Assembly (NCBI GenBank): GCA_002240395.1
Contig: CP016836.1
Span: forward strand, 806,001 to 870,000
DNA: 64,000 bases
Origin: Xanthomonas citri pv. mangiferaeindicae
GTDB lineage: Bacteria; Pseudomonadota; Gammaproteobacteria; Xanthomonadales; Xanthomonadaceae
Direction: 5' to 3'
A program made the position numbers and the translations under genes. The notes below the pieces were generated by a model. It saw nothing but the letters and a program-made list of their open reading frames with translations, was not told the DNA's origin and searched no databases. The first letter of the stretch is position 1. Each line of letters begins with the position of its first letter. This document shows, in pieces, positions 44,520 to 56,900 of the stretch.

Positions 44520-47023
44520 CGTTCGGCGGTGAGCACCGCCAGGGGAAACCGCGACCACAGCGCCGTGAGCCGATGCCGCCCGCCTGCCACGACGGTGCCG
44601 GCGATCGCATCGCGCCAGCGGCCATCGGGAAGCACGATCGACGTCGTATTCCAGACCCGGGGAACCAGTGCCGGCGCGTCCCCCTCGACCCAGGACAGCC
44701 CGAACGCGCGCGGCACGAGCACTATCAGCGCATCGCCGTCATGCCGTCGTGTACATCCAAGCACTCGATCGGCTGCATCGCCGTCGGCGTACAGCGGGGC
44801 ATAGTCGCCATGCGCGAACAGCGCCGAGTGCGCATGACGCAAGGCCAACAGACATCGCCACAGCCAGGCCTTGGGACGCCCCTCGCGCCAGTCCGCATCG
44901 GGTGCGCGGTCGTCAGCCAGCCACGCCCGGCGCAAGTCGAAGTCCACCGCACGCCGATTGTCGGGATCGACCAGCGACAGATCCCAGCCCTCGCAGCCCT
45001 GGTACAGGTCCGGCACACCGGGCACGCACAACTGCAACGCCGCCTGCGCCAAGCCGACAACCACGCCCGGCGCGGCCAAGCACTCGGCCGCCTGCGCGAG
45101 CACCGCGCGCGCGCTGTCGTCGGCAAGCGCGCGACGGAGCAGCGCCGTCGCCGCGGCCTCGTAGTCGGCATCAGGCCGCGTCCACGACGAGCGCAGCTTG
45201 GCCTCACGCAAGGCCTTGAGCTGCCAGGCGGCGACGCGCTCGCGCAAGTGCGCGACGCCGGCGCTGTCGTCGGCGCGCAACGTGGGCGGCCAGGCGCCGA
45301 CCAGCGTCTGCCACAGCATCGCGCGGTCACCGCCATCGACCGGCGCGCAGGCTTCGACCAGCGAGGACTCAACATCGGCCACGACATTCGCCCACCAGGT
45401 GGGCTCGGCGCTCAACAGCGCCAGCCGCGCCCGGACGTCGGCGCCGCGCTTGTGATCGTGGGTCGAGGTCGCCAGCAACGCCCGCGGCCCACGGCGGGCA
45501 GCGGCCGTATGGAAGTCCTCGACCGGCAGTGCCAGATGCTGGGGGTGGCTGCCGACCTCGTTGCGCGAGAGCAGCACGCCGTGGCGATAGAACGCGGTGT
45601 CCTCGACCGATTTCGCATTGAGTGGCGCCGAGAGGTGTTCGCAGCGCAAGCGCAGCGCGCGCGAGGCCGCGCCCGGGCGCTGCAAGGCCTCGAGCAGCGC
45701 AGCGACCGCGACCGCCAGCACCGCATCGTCGTCGCGCGCGAGCGCGCACTGCGCCGCGGTCTGCCAGCGCGCCAGGTCGTCGGCGTCGAAGCCGCCCGCA
45801 TGCGCATAGGTCCGGTAGACCGGAAACTCGCACAGCACCGCGACCAGCGCCCGGCGCAGCGCCGGCGCCCCCAGTTCGCGCAACGCGGCATCGCCGGCGA
45901 CCACGGCGTCGAGGGCGCGCGCCGCGCGGTCGGCTTCTGCGGCCAGCGCCCGGTCCAGTTGCTGGTGACGCGCCAGTCGTTCCTCGGCAGCGAAATCGCC
46001 GCTGCGTCCGCTGGCCGCACGCCATTGCGCCTGCAGCGCGGCCTCGCCCTCGTCGTTATGCAAGACGCCGGCGACCTGGTCCATGAAGTCGTAGCCGGTG
46101 GTGCCGTCGCAGGCCCAGTCGGCAGGCAGCCCCTCGCCCGGCGCGAGAATCTTCTCGACCAGCAGCACCGGTCGATCGGGCCCCGTGCTCGCCGCATCAA
46201 GGGCGCGGCGCAGGCGCCGCAGGTAGCCGCGCGGATCGGCCAGGCCGTCGACGTGGTCGATGCGCACGCCGTCGATCGCGCCCTCGGCCAGCAGCCGCAG
46301 CGGCAGCGCATGCACCGCGTCGAAGACCGGCACGTGTTCGATCCGCAGCGCCGCCAGCGAGGTGATGTCGAAGAAACGCCGGTAGTTGACGCGATCGAAG
46401 CCCGTGCGCCACCACGCCAACCGGTAGGGCTGCGCCAGCGCGAGCGCCTCGAGCCGCGCCGGGTCGGCATTGCAGGCGGCGCACCAGGCGGCGCGGTCGC
46501 CTTCGGGCGCGCCCGTCACTGGGAACGGTACCGTGTGATGCACCAGCACCGGGCCGCGCGCACCATCCTCGACCTGCAACACGCCATCGGCGATCGCGGC
46601 GCGCAGCGGCCGGTCCAGCACCGGCAGCCACAACCGCCCCTCGCGACCGGGCGCACGCCAGTCGATATCGAACCAGTCCGCGTGGCGCGACGCACGCCCC
46701 TGGGCAAGCACGTCCCACCACCACGGATTGTCGGCGTGCGTGGCCATGTGGTTGGGCACGATGTCGAGCAGCAGGCCAAGGCCGGCGTCACGCGCAGTGC
46801 GCGCCAGCCGCGCGAAGCCGGCGTCGCCGCCGAGCTCGGGATTGAGACGGGTGGGATCGATCTGATCGTAACCGTGGGTCGAGCCGGGCACCGCGGTACC
46901 GACCGGCGACAGGTACAGGTGACTGACACCAAGCGCGGCGTAGTAGTCGACTTGCGCTGCGGCCGCGTCGAAGCCGAAGTCGGCATGCAGTTGCAGGCGG
47001 GCGGTCGCGCGCAGCGCGGTCAT
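44516..47023 (-). CDS. treY: Maltooligosyl trehalose synthase
   Basis: GH13 enzyme of 835 residues that turns the reducing-end maltose unit of a maltodextrin into trehalose. Typical parts: ALGVSHLYLSPV, HGYDQIDPTRLNPELGG, DIVPNHMA at the N terminus; IDGVRIDHVDGLADPRGYL with the nucleophile; LLVEKILAPGE with the acid/base; ATSTHDHKRGADVRARL near the middle. Start at 47023, six bases after AAGGAA; it overlaps the malQ stop (ATGA). The product is used by TreZ in the same operon. Confidence 0.96.
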   Translation of the reverse strand: MTALRATARLQLHADFGFDAAAAQVDYYAALGVSHLYLSPVGTAVPGSTHGYDQIDPTRLNPELGGDAGFARLARTARDAGLGLLLDIVPNHMATHADNPWWWDVLAQGRASRHADWFDIDWRAPGREGRLWLPVLDRPLRAAIADGVLQVEDGARGPVLVHHTVPFPVTGAPEGDRAAWCAACNADPARLEALALAQPYRLAWWRTGFDRVNYRRFFDITSLAALRIEHVPVFDAVHALPLRLLAEGAIDGVRIDHVDGLADPRGYLRRLRRALDAASTGPDRPVLLVEKILAPGEGLPADWACDGTTGYDFMDQVAGVLHNDEGEAALQAQWRAASGRSGDFAAEERLARHQQLDRALAAEADRAARALDAVVAGDAALRELGAPALRRALVAVLCEFPVYRTYAHAGGFDADDLARWQTAAQCALARDDDAVLAVAVAALLEALQRPGAASRALRLRCEHLSAPLNAKSVEDTAFYRHGVLLSRNEVGSHPQHLALPVEDFHTAAARRGPRALLATSTHDHKRGADVRARLALLSAEPTWWANVVADVESSLVEACAPVDGGDRAMLWQTLVGAWPPTLRADDSAGVAHLRERVAAWQLKALREAKLRSSWTRPDADYEAAATALLRRALADDSARAVLAQAAECLAAPGVVVGLAQAALQLCVPGVPDLYQGCEGWDLSLVDPDNRRAVDFDLRRAWLADDRAPDADWREGRPKAWLWRCLLALRHAHSALFAHGDYAPLYADGDAADRVLGCTRRHDGDALIVLVPRAFGLSWVEGDAPALVPRVWNTTSIVLPDGRWRDAIAGTVVAGGRHRLTALWSRFPLAVLTAER

Positions 47024-48915
47024 GGGCATTTCCTTGCACGATCGAACGCGGCCAGCGCTGCATCCAACGATGCGTCGGGCGTGGGCAGGCGTCGGCGCCA
47101 GTTGGGATGGGTGTCGACCGTGCCCGGCAGGTTCGGCTGCTCGTCCAGGTCCAACGCGTCCTCGGCCGGCAGCAGCGCGAGCGGCGAAGGCGAAGCGGCG
47201 ACGAAGGCGCGCCAGGCTGTCGGCCCGGTCGTCCCCAGTGCCTGCGCACAGGCCGCGTCGAGCGCGGCAACATCGGCCGCGCGTGCTTGCCGCTGCACGC
47301 GCTGGTCCGCCGGCGTCAGACTCCCCAATCGCAGGCGCCAATCGAGATCGCGGCCGCATGCCCAGCCGGCCAGCGTCGGCAGGTCGTGGGTCGTGGTGGT
47401 CGCAATCGCTTCGCGGCGCCAGCGCGACGGCGGCAGGAAGGCGCCATCGGCGTCGCGGGTGAACGGCAGTACGTCGATGCCGAGCACGCCGCGACGGGCC
47501 AACGTGTCGCGGATGCCGGGCGGCACCACGCCCAGGTCCTCGCCGATGACGATGCAGCGATGGCGCCATGACGCCAGCGCGACCAGATTGAGCAGATCGT
47601 CCAGCGGACAGCGCAGGTAGGCACCGGCGGACGAGGGCGCGCCGCGCGGCACCACCCACAGGCGCATCAGGCCGAGGATGTGGTCGATGCGAATGCCGCC
47701 GCGGCCGCGCATCGTCGCATCGAGCAACGCTCGGAACGGAGCGAAGCCCTGGCGTCGCAAAGCGCTGGGGGCGTAGCTGGTGACACCCCAGACCTGGCCC
47801 TCGGCGTTGAAGGCGTCGGGTGGCGCGCCGAGTTCGAGCCCTTGCAGCACCGCATCCGGGCAGGCGGCGGCCTCGGCGCCGGCCGGGTCGAAGCCCACCG
47901 CGAGATCGGCGATCAGCCCCAGGCCCATGCCGTGTTGCCGAGCGGCGTCCTGCACAACGTCCAAGCTCCCAGCCGCCAGCCATTGCGCGAAGCGATGCAG
48001 CGACGGATCGTCATCGCCAAAGTCGGCGGCGGCGTGCTTGGCGAAGGCGTCGAGCGCGGAACCGCCTGCGGCTTCGAACTGCGTCAATGCCGCACGGGCG
48101 GTCTCGGGCAGTCGATCGCGCGCCTCATGCAGCGCGCGCAGCCGACGCCAGCGCAGCCCGGCCGCGGCCGGCCAGTCGACGAGATCCGCGTCCGCGCCGT
48201 CGGTCGCGAACAACTCCAGCGCCGCGCACAGCGCGCGGACGGTGTCATCGCCGAGCACCAGGGCCGGTGCGGCGTGGACCGGATCGAAAAAACGCCGATC
48301 GCTGGGCGAATACGGACTGTAGAGGCCGCCCCGCGGTCGCGCGGCATGCACCGGACTGAGCGCCAGCGCATCGCCGCCCGCGGCCGCGACCCGCTGCGCC
48401 CAGTCGAGCACGCCGGCGGCATCGCCGACGCCGCCATCGTCCACGGCGCGCGTGCCGTAGACCTGCAGCCCGACGCCCCAGGCACGCGGTGCGGGGATAC
48501 CGAGCGCATCGGCGACGCCGAAACAGCGCGTCGGGGCGACCGCGAGCGTCTGCGTGCGCCCTTGCCAGACATATCGCCAGTCGCCGGGCCGGACCGGTGC
48601 GCGAGTGCAGCCGTCCGCCGGGACAGTGACCACATGTTCGTCGCCATCCTCATGGATCAGTGTCAGTGTGGCGCCGGCCGGCAAACGACAGGCCATGCCG
48701 GCTTCGGCGGTCGCCAGCGGCGGCGGGATCGCATCGGCAGCAGCGCATGCGCGGCGCGCCGCCTCGATCGCCGCCGGTGTATGGGTCTGCAGGCCCAACG
48801 CCGTGAGGATCGCGCGCAGTGCGCCGTCGTCGACAATGCGCGCGCGGCCGGCGGCGTCCTCCCATGCGCGGCACAGCCCAGCGGCGTCGGCCAGCGCATG
48901 GAGCGCGGCGTTCAT
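47020..48915 (-). CDS. malQ: 4-alpha-glucanotransferase (amylomaltase)
   Basis: GH77 enzyme of 631 residues that moves glucan segments between chains. Seen: WGVGLQVYGTRAV at the start of the barrel, RIDHILGLMRLWVVP with the nucleophile Asp, VIGEDLGVVPP with the acid/base Glu, TTTTHDLPTLAGW with the third acid. About 130 extra N-terminal residues precede the barrel, as in the longer MalQ forms. Overlaps treZ and treY by four bases each. It probably tunes maltodextrin lengths for TreY and GlgX. Confidence 0.94.
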   Translation of the reverse strand: MNAALHALADAAGLCRAWEDAAGRARIVDDGALRAILTALGLQTHTPAAIEAARRACAAADAIPPPLATAEAGMACRLPAGATLTLIHEDGDEHVVTVPADGCTRAPVRPGDWRYVWQGRTQTLAVAPTRCFGVADALGIPAPRAWGVGLQVYGTRAVDDGGVGDAAGVLDWAQRVAAAGGDALALSPVHAARPRGGLYSPYSPSDRRFFDPVHAAPALVLGDDTVRALCAALELFATDGADADLVDWPAAAGLRWRRLRALHEARDRLPETARAALTQFEAAGGSALDAFAKHAAADFGDDDPSLHRFAQWLAAGSLDVVQDAARQHGMGLGLIADLAVGFDPAGAEAAACPDAVLQGLELGAPPDAFNAEGQVWGVTSYAPSALRRQGFAPFRALLDATMRGRGGIRIDHILGLMRLWVVPRGAPSSAGAYLRCPLDDLLNLVALASWRHRCIVIGEDLGVVPPGIRDTLARRGVLGIDVLPFTRDADGAFLPPSRWRREAIATTTTHDLPTLAGWACGRDLDWRLRLGSLTPADQRVQRQARAADVAALDAACAQALGTTGPTAWRAFVAASPSPLALLPAEDALDLDEQPNLPGTVDTHPNWRRRLPTPDASLDAALAAFDRARKCP

Positions 48916-50659
48916 GCCCGCCCCCAGCGCAGCGCCGTGGTGTCGGGCGGCACCTGTGACGCATCGGGACCGCCGTCGCTGCGGTAGTGGCCGAGCGGGG
49001 TCGCAAGCTCCGGCTCGAACGCGACCGGCGTCGTGCCCAGATTGCAGACCAGCTCCATGTGCCACGTGCCATCCGACCAGGCCGCGCGCACCGCGGCCGG
49101 CGCGATGGCGCGCGCGCCCTGTGCGCGCAACGCGCGAAGCCGCGGTACCAACTGCGCGCGGCGCACCGCCAGCAGGTCGGCGAACCAGGCGGCCCATTCG
49201 GCGCCCGGCCCGGCCTCGGCCTCGCCCGGGTCCAGACGCGCCAGTTCGAACGTCGCGAGCGCATTGGGGTCCGGGATCCGCGCGCGCGCCTGCGGGTCGG
49301 CGAAGGCGGCGAACGACGCGAACTCGCGGCGCCGGCCTTCGCGCACCGCGGCATCGAGCGGCGGCGGGAAATCGGTGAAGAACGGAAACGGCGCGGTCGC
49401 CCCCCAGGGCTCGCCCATGAAGAACAGCGGCACCATCGGCGTGAGTGCGGTCAGCGCCAGCGCCGCGCGCAGCCGCGCGGCCGGCAGCTGCGACGCGAGC
49501 CGATCGCCGAACGCCCGGTTGCCGATCTGGTCGTGGTTCTGTGCGAACGCCACGAAATGCTGCGGCGGCACCTGGGCACTGGGTTCGCCACGCACAAGGC
49601 CGCGTGCATCGGCCTCGCCCTGGAAGGCGAACCCTTCGCCAAGCACGCGCGACAAGTGGGCGGCCGGCGCATCGGCGAACGCGGCGTAGTAGCCCTCGGT
49701 CTCGCCGGTCAGCAGCACATGCAAGGCATTATGGAAGTCGTCGTTCCACTGCGCGTCGTAGCCATCGCCGCCGAGCCATGAGGCCGTGTTGTGTTCGTTC
49801 TCCAGCACCAGGTGCACGTGCCGCTGCGCCGGTATCTCGGCGCGCAGCGCAGCACGCAGGGTCTCGAGGAACGCCGGCGGCGCGATGGCGTGCACGGCGT
49901 CGAACCGCAGCCCGTCGATGCGGTATTCGTGCAGCCACATGCGCGCGTTGTCGATGAAGAAACGCTGCACCCGGGGCTGGCGGAAATCGATCGCCGCGCC
50001 CCACGGCGTCGGCGTGTCGCTGCGGAAGAACGCCGGCGCGTAGGCCGGCAGATGATTGCCGTGCGGACCGAAGTGGTTGTAGACCACGTCGACGAACACC
50101 ATCAGGCCATGTCCGTGGGCTTCGTCGATCAGCGCGCGCAGTTCGTCCGGCGTGCCGTAGGCCGAGGCTGGCGCGTACGGCAGCACGCCGTCGTAGCCCC
50201 AGTTGCGCGCGCCCGGGAACTCGCCCAGCGGCATCAACTCGATCGCGGTGATGCCCAGCTTCGCCAGCCGCGGCAGCTGCGCACGCACGCCGGCATAGCC
50301 GCCGCAGGCGCCGACGTGCAGTTCATAGAGCACCGTCTCGTTCCAGGGACGCCCGCGCCAGTCGTCGTGGCGCCAGCGATAGGCCGCCGGATCGACGACC
50401 GCGCTCGGGCCGTCGATGCCGTCGGGCTGCCAGCGCGAGGCGGGATCGGGCACCAGCGCGTCATCGAGCCGGTAGCGATAGCGCAGGCCGGGCGCGGCGG
50501 GCTGGTCGAGCACGAAGCCACCGTCGCCGTCGGCACGCATCGGCACCGGCGCACCGTCCTGGGGGACCAACCAGGCCTGCGTACAGGCAGGCGCCCAGAT
50601 CGAGAACCGCACCGTGCCGTCAGCCTGCGGTTGCGCGCCCCAGGCGCCTGCCGGCGTGC

Positions 50660-50663
<4 letters not shown>
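48912..50663 (-). CDS. treZ: Malto-oligosyltrehalose trehalohydrolase
   Basis: GH13 enzyme of about 583 residues releasing trehalose from maltooligosyl trehalose. N-terminal CBM48-like domain (VRFSIWAPACTQAWL), then barrel: VLYELHVGACG, FVDVVYNHFGPHGN, IDGLRFDAVHAI (nucleophile), LVLENEHN (acid/base), FAQNHDQIGNRA. I prefer GTG at 50663, because it overlaps the glgB stop as GTGA, has GGAA eight bases away, and repeats the four-base pattern of the whole operon. An ATG nine bases upstream is possible but has no spaced ribosome site. Confidence 0.95.
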
Positions 50664-52869
<2,206 letters not shown>

Positions 52870-52873
<4 letters not shown>

Positions 52874-54423
52874 GCGGCGCGCGCCGCGGTGCGCGCGTAG
52901 AGGTCGGCGTAGCGCTGGCCTGCGTGCTCCCAGCCCGAGGGCACCAGCATCGCGGCGCGACGCATCGCCGACATCAGGCCCGGCAGCCGCCAGGTCCGGA
53001 ACGCACGTCCGACGCAACGGCGCAGCGCATCGGCCGACGGCTCGGCGAACAGGAAGCCGGTCACGCCGTCGTCGACGGTATCGATCAACCCACCGGTGGC
53101 ATGCGCGATCGGCAAGCTGCCGAAGCGCTGAGCGTACATCTGGCTCAGCCCGCACGGCTCGAAGCGCGAGGGCATCAACAGGAAATCGGATGCGGCATAG
53201 ACGCGCCGCGCCAGGCTCTCCTCGAAGCCGATCATCGCCGCCATGTGCGCCGGATAGCGGCCGCACAGCGTGCGCACCGAGCGCTCGATCTGCCGTTCGC
53301 CCTGGCCGACGAACACGATCTGGCCGCCGGCGGCGGCGATCTGCGGCGCTACCTCCACCACCAGGTCCATACCCTTCTGGTGCACCAGCCGAGATACCAC
53401 CGCAAACAGCGGTCCGCGGCTCTGCGGCAGATGGAACTCGCGCCGCACCTGCTCGGCGTTGACGTTCTTGCCCTGCCACTGATTGACGCTGAAGTGCACG
53501 GGCAGATGCGTATCGGTGCGCGGATCGTAGCTGGCGTCCACGCCGTTGATGATCCCGCTCAGGCGCCCGGCCGCGGCGCGGCGTGCGAGCAGCGCATCGA
53601 GTCCGCAGCCCAGCTCCGGGCCGGTGATCTGGCGCGCATAGCTCACGCTCACGGTGTTGACTTGGTCGGCATGCACGATGCCGGCCTGCAGGAACGACAG
53701 CCGGCCGTAGAAGTCCAGCGCCGGCGCGGCGGCCTCGGGAATGCCCAACTGTGGCGCCATCGTCGCCGGAAACAGGCCCTGGTAGGCGAGGTTGTGGATC
53801 GTCAGCAGGCTGGGGACCGCGATCCCCTCCCAACGCAGGTAGCCGGCGGCAAGCGCACACGGCCAGTCGTTGAGATGCAGCAACCGCGGCGTCCAATCCA
53901 GGCCAGCGCGGCCGGCGGCGATCTGCGCGGCTGCATGCGACAGGGTCGCAAAGCGCACTGCATTGTCGTCCCAGTCGGTGCCGGCATCCGAGACATAGGG
54001 TGAGCCCTCGCGCTCGAACAGCGCGGCGTTGAGCAGCACGTAGACCGGCAGGCCGTCGGCCTGGCGCACCAGGCCGATGCGGCAGGCCGGCAATGCGGCG
54101 CTGCCGGCGATCTCACCGACGATCTCCAGCGCGCCGGCCTTCTCCAGTACCGCCGGGTAGCCCGGAATCAGCACCCGCACGTCATAACGCGCGCGCAACG
54201 CGCGTGGGAGCGCAGCGGCCACCTCGCCCAGACCACCGGCCTTGACGAAGTCGCTCATCTCCGACGTCACGAACAGCGAGGGTTGTCGCGCTGGCGCGGT
54301 GACTGCGATCCGGGCGGTCGGAGCGGAACGGGCGAACCGGCCGCGTGCATCGCGTTGGCGCTGCAAGCCGCGAACGGTCTTGGCGCGGACCACGGGTCCT
54401 GGGTGGTCGATGGGCTGTGGCAT
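52870..54423 (-). CDS. glgA: Glycogen synthase (ADP-glucose type)
   Basis: GT5 glycosyltransferase of 517 residues. The ADP-glucose loop near the start of the fold is KAGGLGEVAAALP (KTGGL in most homologues). Later SRLVHQKGMDLV and a C-terminal RFEPCGLSQMYAQRFGSLPIAHATGGLIDTV are the GT-B active-site segments. About 50 residues of basic, low-complexity sequence precede the fold, so a later start is possible, but no better one is seen. First gene of the seven-gene operon; a glgC gene is not in the window, so ADP-glucose must be made from a gene elsewhere. Confidence 0.95.
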
Positions 54424-54814
54424 GACGAAGTCCGATAAGCGTGGCGACGAACGGCCGTCATACGGCGCGCTGCCCGGGCAGGGCGGCGATCCATGGCGGG
54501 ATGGCGTGTGGGGGAGTCACCGGCGACGGGACGATCGTCCCGGCCTTGAATCCACTATGGGAATGCGCCAATAAAAGCGTCGTGAAGCGGGCATGGCCGC
54601 GATGTGACGCCTGGGACGAACTTTCGCCATCTCGGACGCAGGCAACGGGCACAACGATGCGATGAATGCGCTGTGGGGACGCTGCCCGTCAGCGCTGCGC
54701 CTGAATCGCGCACGCGGATCGATCGCGTTCTGCCTCTCGATCTACAGGCCGGTTGCCTCGACACTGCCGCGCGCCGCATGGCCGATGGCGCGAGCGCAAG
54801 GCCGGTTGACCATC
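54424..54814. other. Intergenic region, 391 bases, leader of the glycogen/trehalose operon
   Basis: Lies between the end of a coupled pair of unknown genes and glgA, all on the minus strand. It should hold the operon promoter. An AT-richer patch at about 54547-54577 is the likeliest place, but no hexamer pair at proper spacing was found. Open frames in the region look like chance. Confidence 0.5.
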
Positions 54815-55264
54815 TCAGTCGACGTGCGCGTTCGCACCGGGCGCGCGGCGTGCCGGCGTCGCCGTCGATACTGGCACCACCTGCACCTCGGTCTGCGTGG
54901 ACGGCAAACCGCTCGCGCCGACCTGCGAGCCTTCCACCAGTTGCGTGCCGTGTTCGCTCGATTGGCTGACGATGCGCACCAGCTCGCTCGACCCATCCGG
55001 CCAGACCACACGGAATGTGGCCCCGGGCGGCAACGTCCGAAACGGGGTCGGGCTCTGCGCGCGATACAACGCGGCCACCTGCGCAGCGCCGAGGCGGCGC
55101 TGTTCGGGCGGCGCCGCGATGGTGGTCTCGGCGACTTCGGCCAGGCCACCGTAATGGTCGCCGATCGCATCGACGACCACCCCTGCGACCGCGACCGAGT
55201 AGCCGAAGAAGACCGCAGCCCAGAACCAGAACCGTACCCTGCGCGAAAACGCCCGCTGCTTCAT
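54815..55264 (-). CDS. Unknown membrane-anchored protein, second of a coupled pair
   Basis: Protein of 149 residues: basic N terminus (MKQRAFSRRVRF), one helix (about 13-33), then a soluble domain with EQRRLGAAQVAALYRAQSP and ATFRVVWPDGSSELVRIVSQSSEHG, and a polar tail. Likely an inner membrane protein facing the periplasm. Its ATG overlaps the stop of the preceding gene (ATGA). No family recognised. Confidence 0.75.
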   Translation of the reverse strand: MKQRAFSRRVRFWFWAAVFFGYSVAVAGVVVDAIGDHYGGLAEVAETTIAAPPEQRRLGAAQVAALYRAQSPTPFRTLPPGATFRVVWPDGSSELVRIVSQSSEHGTQLVEGSQVGASGLPSTQTEVQVVPVSTATPARRAPGANAHVD

Positions 55265-56340
55265 TTCGTCACCATCCCGACCTGCTGGTCGCGTCGTAGT
55301 TCAGCTGTCATCTCTTCGATCTGTTCGGCGTCCTGAGGCGGCGACGCCTCCCGGACGAACGCCGAGAAATCCTGGCTCTCATCCTGAGCGCAGATGCCAC
55401 CCTCGGCGCAGTACCGGGTCATCAGCGCCCCGTCGCCGCTGCAATCCAGGCCCAGGCCGCAGGCCGCGTTGTGCCAGGCGATCTCCGCGTTCTGGGAGCC
55501 GGCCACGCGACCGGCCAGCGCCGGATCCCCGGCCGCCGCCTCGCCCATCGCCGGGGCCAATGCGGTGTAGGCATCCGGGTCGGCCGATTCGAGCACGCGG
55601 TCGACCAGCCCGCGGCGATAGTCCTCGTCGTCGGCCAGCGGCGCGCCCATCGACAGCAACGCCGCCTCGGCCGGCAGGCTGCCGGCCAGCGCCGCCTCGC
55701 GCCGTTGTTCCACCAATTGCACGAAACTCGGCGCGTCGTCGGCGACGAAGCGGCCGCAGCGGCGCTCGATCCGGGCGCGCGCGTCCCGCAGCGGGCGCGC
55801 GGCCGGCAGGGGCAGACTGGCGAGCAACAAGGTGTCGCGTGCGTAGTCGACCGGCGCCCGGGCATAGCCGGCGCAGTACTCATGGATCCGGCTGACCAGC
55901 CAGCGCGCCTCGGCGTCGCCGCTCTCGGCCAGCGGCAGCAATCGCTGCGCGAGTGCGAACAGATCCTGCGACCGCTCGAAAGCCTGCCGGGGCGAGACCG
56001 GGACCGCCGAGGCCGCGCGCTGCGAGGTGGCATGGCGCGTCGTCCGTCCCAACCGTGGGGTCGTCTTCGTTGCAGCCCCAGACACCCGCGACATGGCGAA
56101 TGCATCGCTAACCGGCGCCGCGTCACGGCTCCGGTTCGCAGCAGCCGGTGCATCGGCACGCGAGAACGCCAGCGCCAGGACCACGGCGGCGGCGAGCACG
56201 AGGGCGGCGGCGACTCTCAGATGCAAGGTGGGCTTCCGGCAGGTCCGGGCAGGAGCGGGATCGCCCACGCCGAGCCATTCGACCTGGGCGGCAATGCCGC
56301 CGGCGCGCAGGAACCGGGCGGGGACGCGATTGTAGCCCAT
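55261..56340 (-). CDS. Unknown membrane-anchored protein, first of a coupled pair
   Basis: Protein of 359 residues. After a charged cytoplasmic stretch of about 45 residues there is one helix (about 44-62), then a Ser/Ala/Arg-rich linker and a helical domain with LFALAQRLLPLAESGDAEARWLVSRIHEYC, resembling Sel1/TPR-like helical repeats. Cysteines occur at HEYC, RRC and in CGLGLDC and CAEGGIC, so disulfides in the periplasm are likely. Translation is coupled to the following gene. No function is recognised. Confidence 0.75.
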   Translation of the reverse strand: MGYNRVPARFLRAGGIAAQVEWLGVGDPAPARTCRKPTLHLRVAAALVLAAAVVLALAFSRADAPAAANRSRDAAPVSDAFAMSRVSGAATKTTPRLGRTTRHATSQRAASAVPVSPRQAFERSQDLFALAQRLLPLAESGDAEARWLVSRIHEYCAGYARAPVDYARDTLLLASLPLPAARPLRDARARIERRCGRFVADDAPSFVQLVEQRREAALAGSLPAEAALLSMGAPLADDEDYRRGLVDRVLESADPDAYTALAPAMGEAAAGDPALAGRVAGSQNAEIAWHNAACGLGLDCSGDGALMTRYCAEGGICAQDESQDFSAFVREASPPQDAEQIEEMTAELRRDQQVGMVTK

Positions 56341-56530
56341 CGCGGGATCCCGCCCGGGCGGGATCCCGGCCACAATGTGTGACTGCCATCACGTCATTGC
56401 GCGCGCGCTCACACGCCCTGCAGGGCAGACCTCAGTGGTGGCATCCGGCGCGCCTTTTGAGACGCGCGTTGACATGCTGCATGCACCCGCCGCCCGCAAG
56501 GTGATGTGCCGCCCTTTTTCGGAGCCCGCC

Positions 56531-56830
56531 ATGCGTCCCACGCCGTTCGTGCGCCCGCTCGCCGCCGCCCTCGCCTCGCTGGCCCTGTTCGCCGCCGCCG
56601 GCTGCGATCGCCGCGACCAGCAAGAAGCGCTATCGACCGACCCGCAGACCGTGCCGCCGCCCGACCACGCGGCCACTCGCAACCCGGACGCGGGCGCGGG
56701 CGTCACCGCTCAGGACGTGGACGGCGACCGCACCGCCGCGCCCCCGGCCGACAGCGTCGAGCAGGGCCCGCTGTCGGAACCCGTTGGCGACCCCGCGCCG
56801 CCGCCGCCCGACCCGCCGCCGGCCCCTTGA
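56531..56830 (+). CDS. Small Pro-rich lipoprotein
   Basis: Protein of 99 residues. Lipoprotein signal with Cys25 after LFAAAG. The residue after Cys is Asp, the classical inner-membrane retention signal in E. coli. The mature part is disordered (Pro/Ala/Asp/Glu) and ends in a proline run. Start after GGAG. Divergent from the coupled unknown pair; 71 bases before prmA, with which it may be co-transcribed. Confidence 0.65.
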   Translation: MRPTPFVRPLAAALASLALFAAAGCDRRDQQEALSTDPQTVPPPDHAATRNPDAGAGVTAQDVDGDRTAAPPADSVEQGPLSEPVGDPAPPPPDPPPAP

Positions 56831-56900
56831 GCGACACTGCGGCCTTTACGCGCCGGGACATGGGACCGAAGATGCCGGCCCCACGTCGCGGAAATTCACC

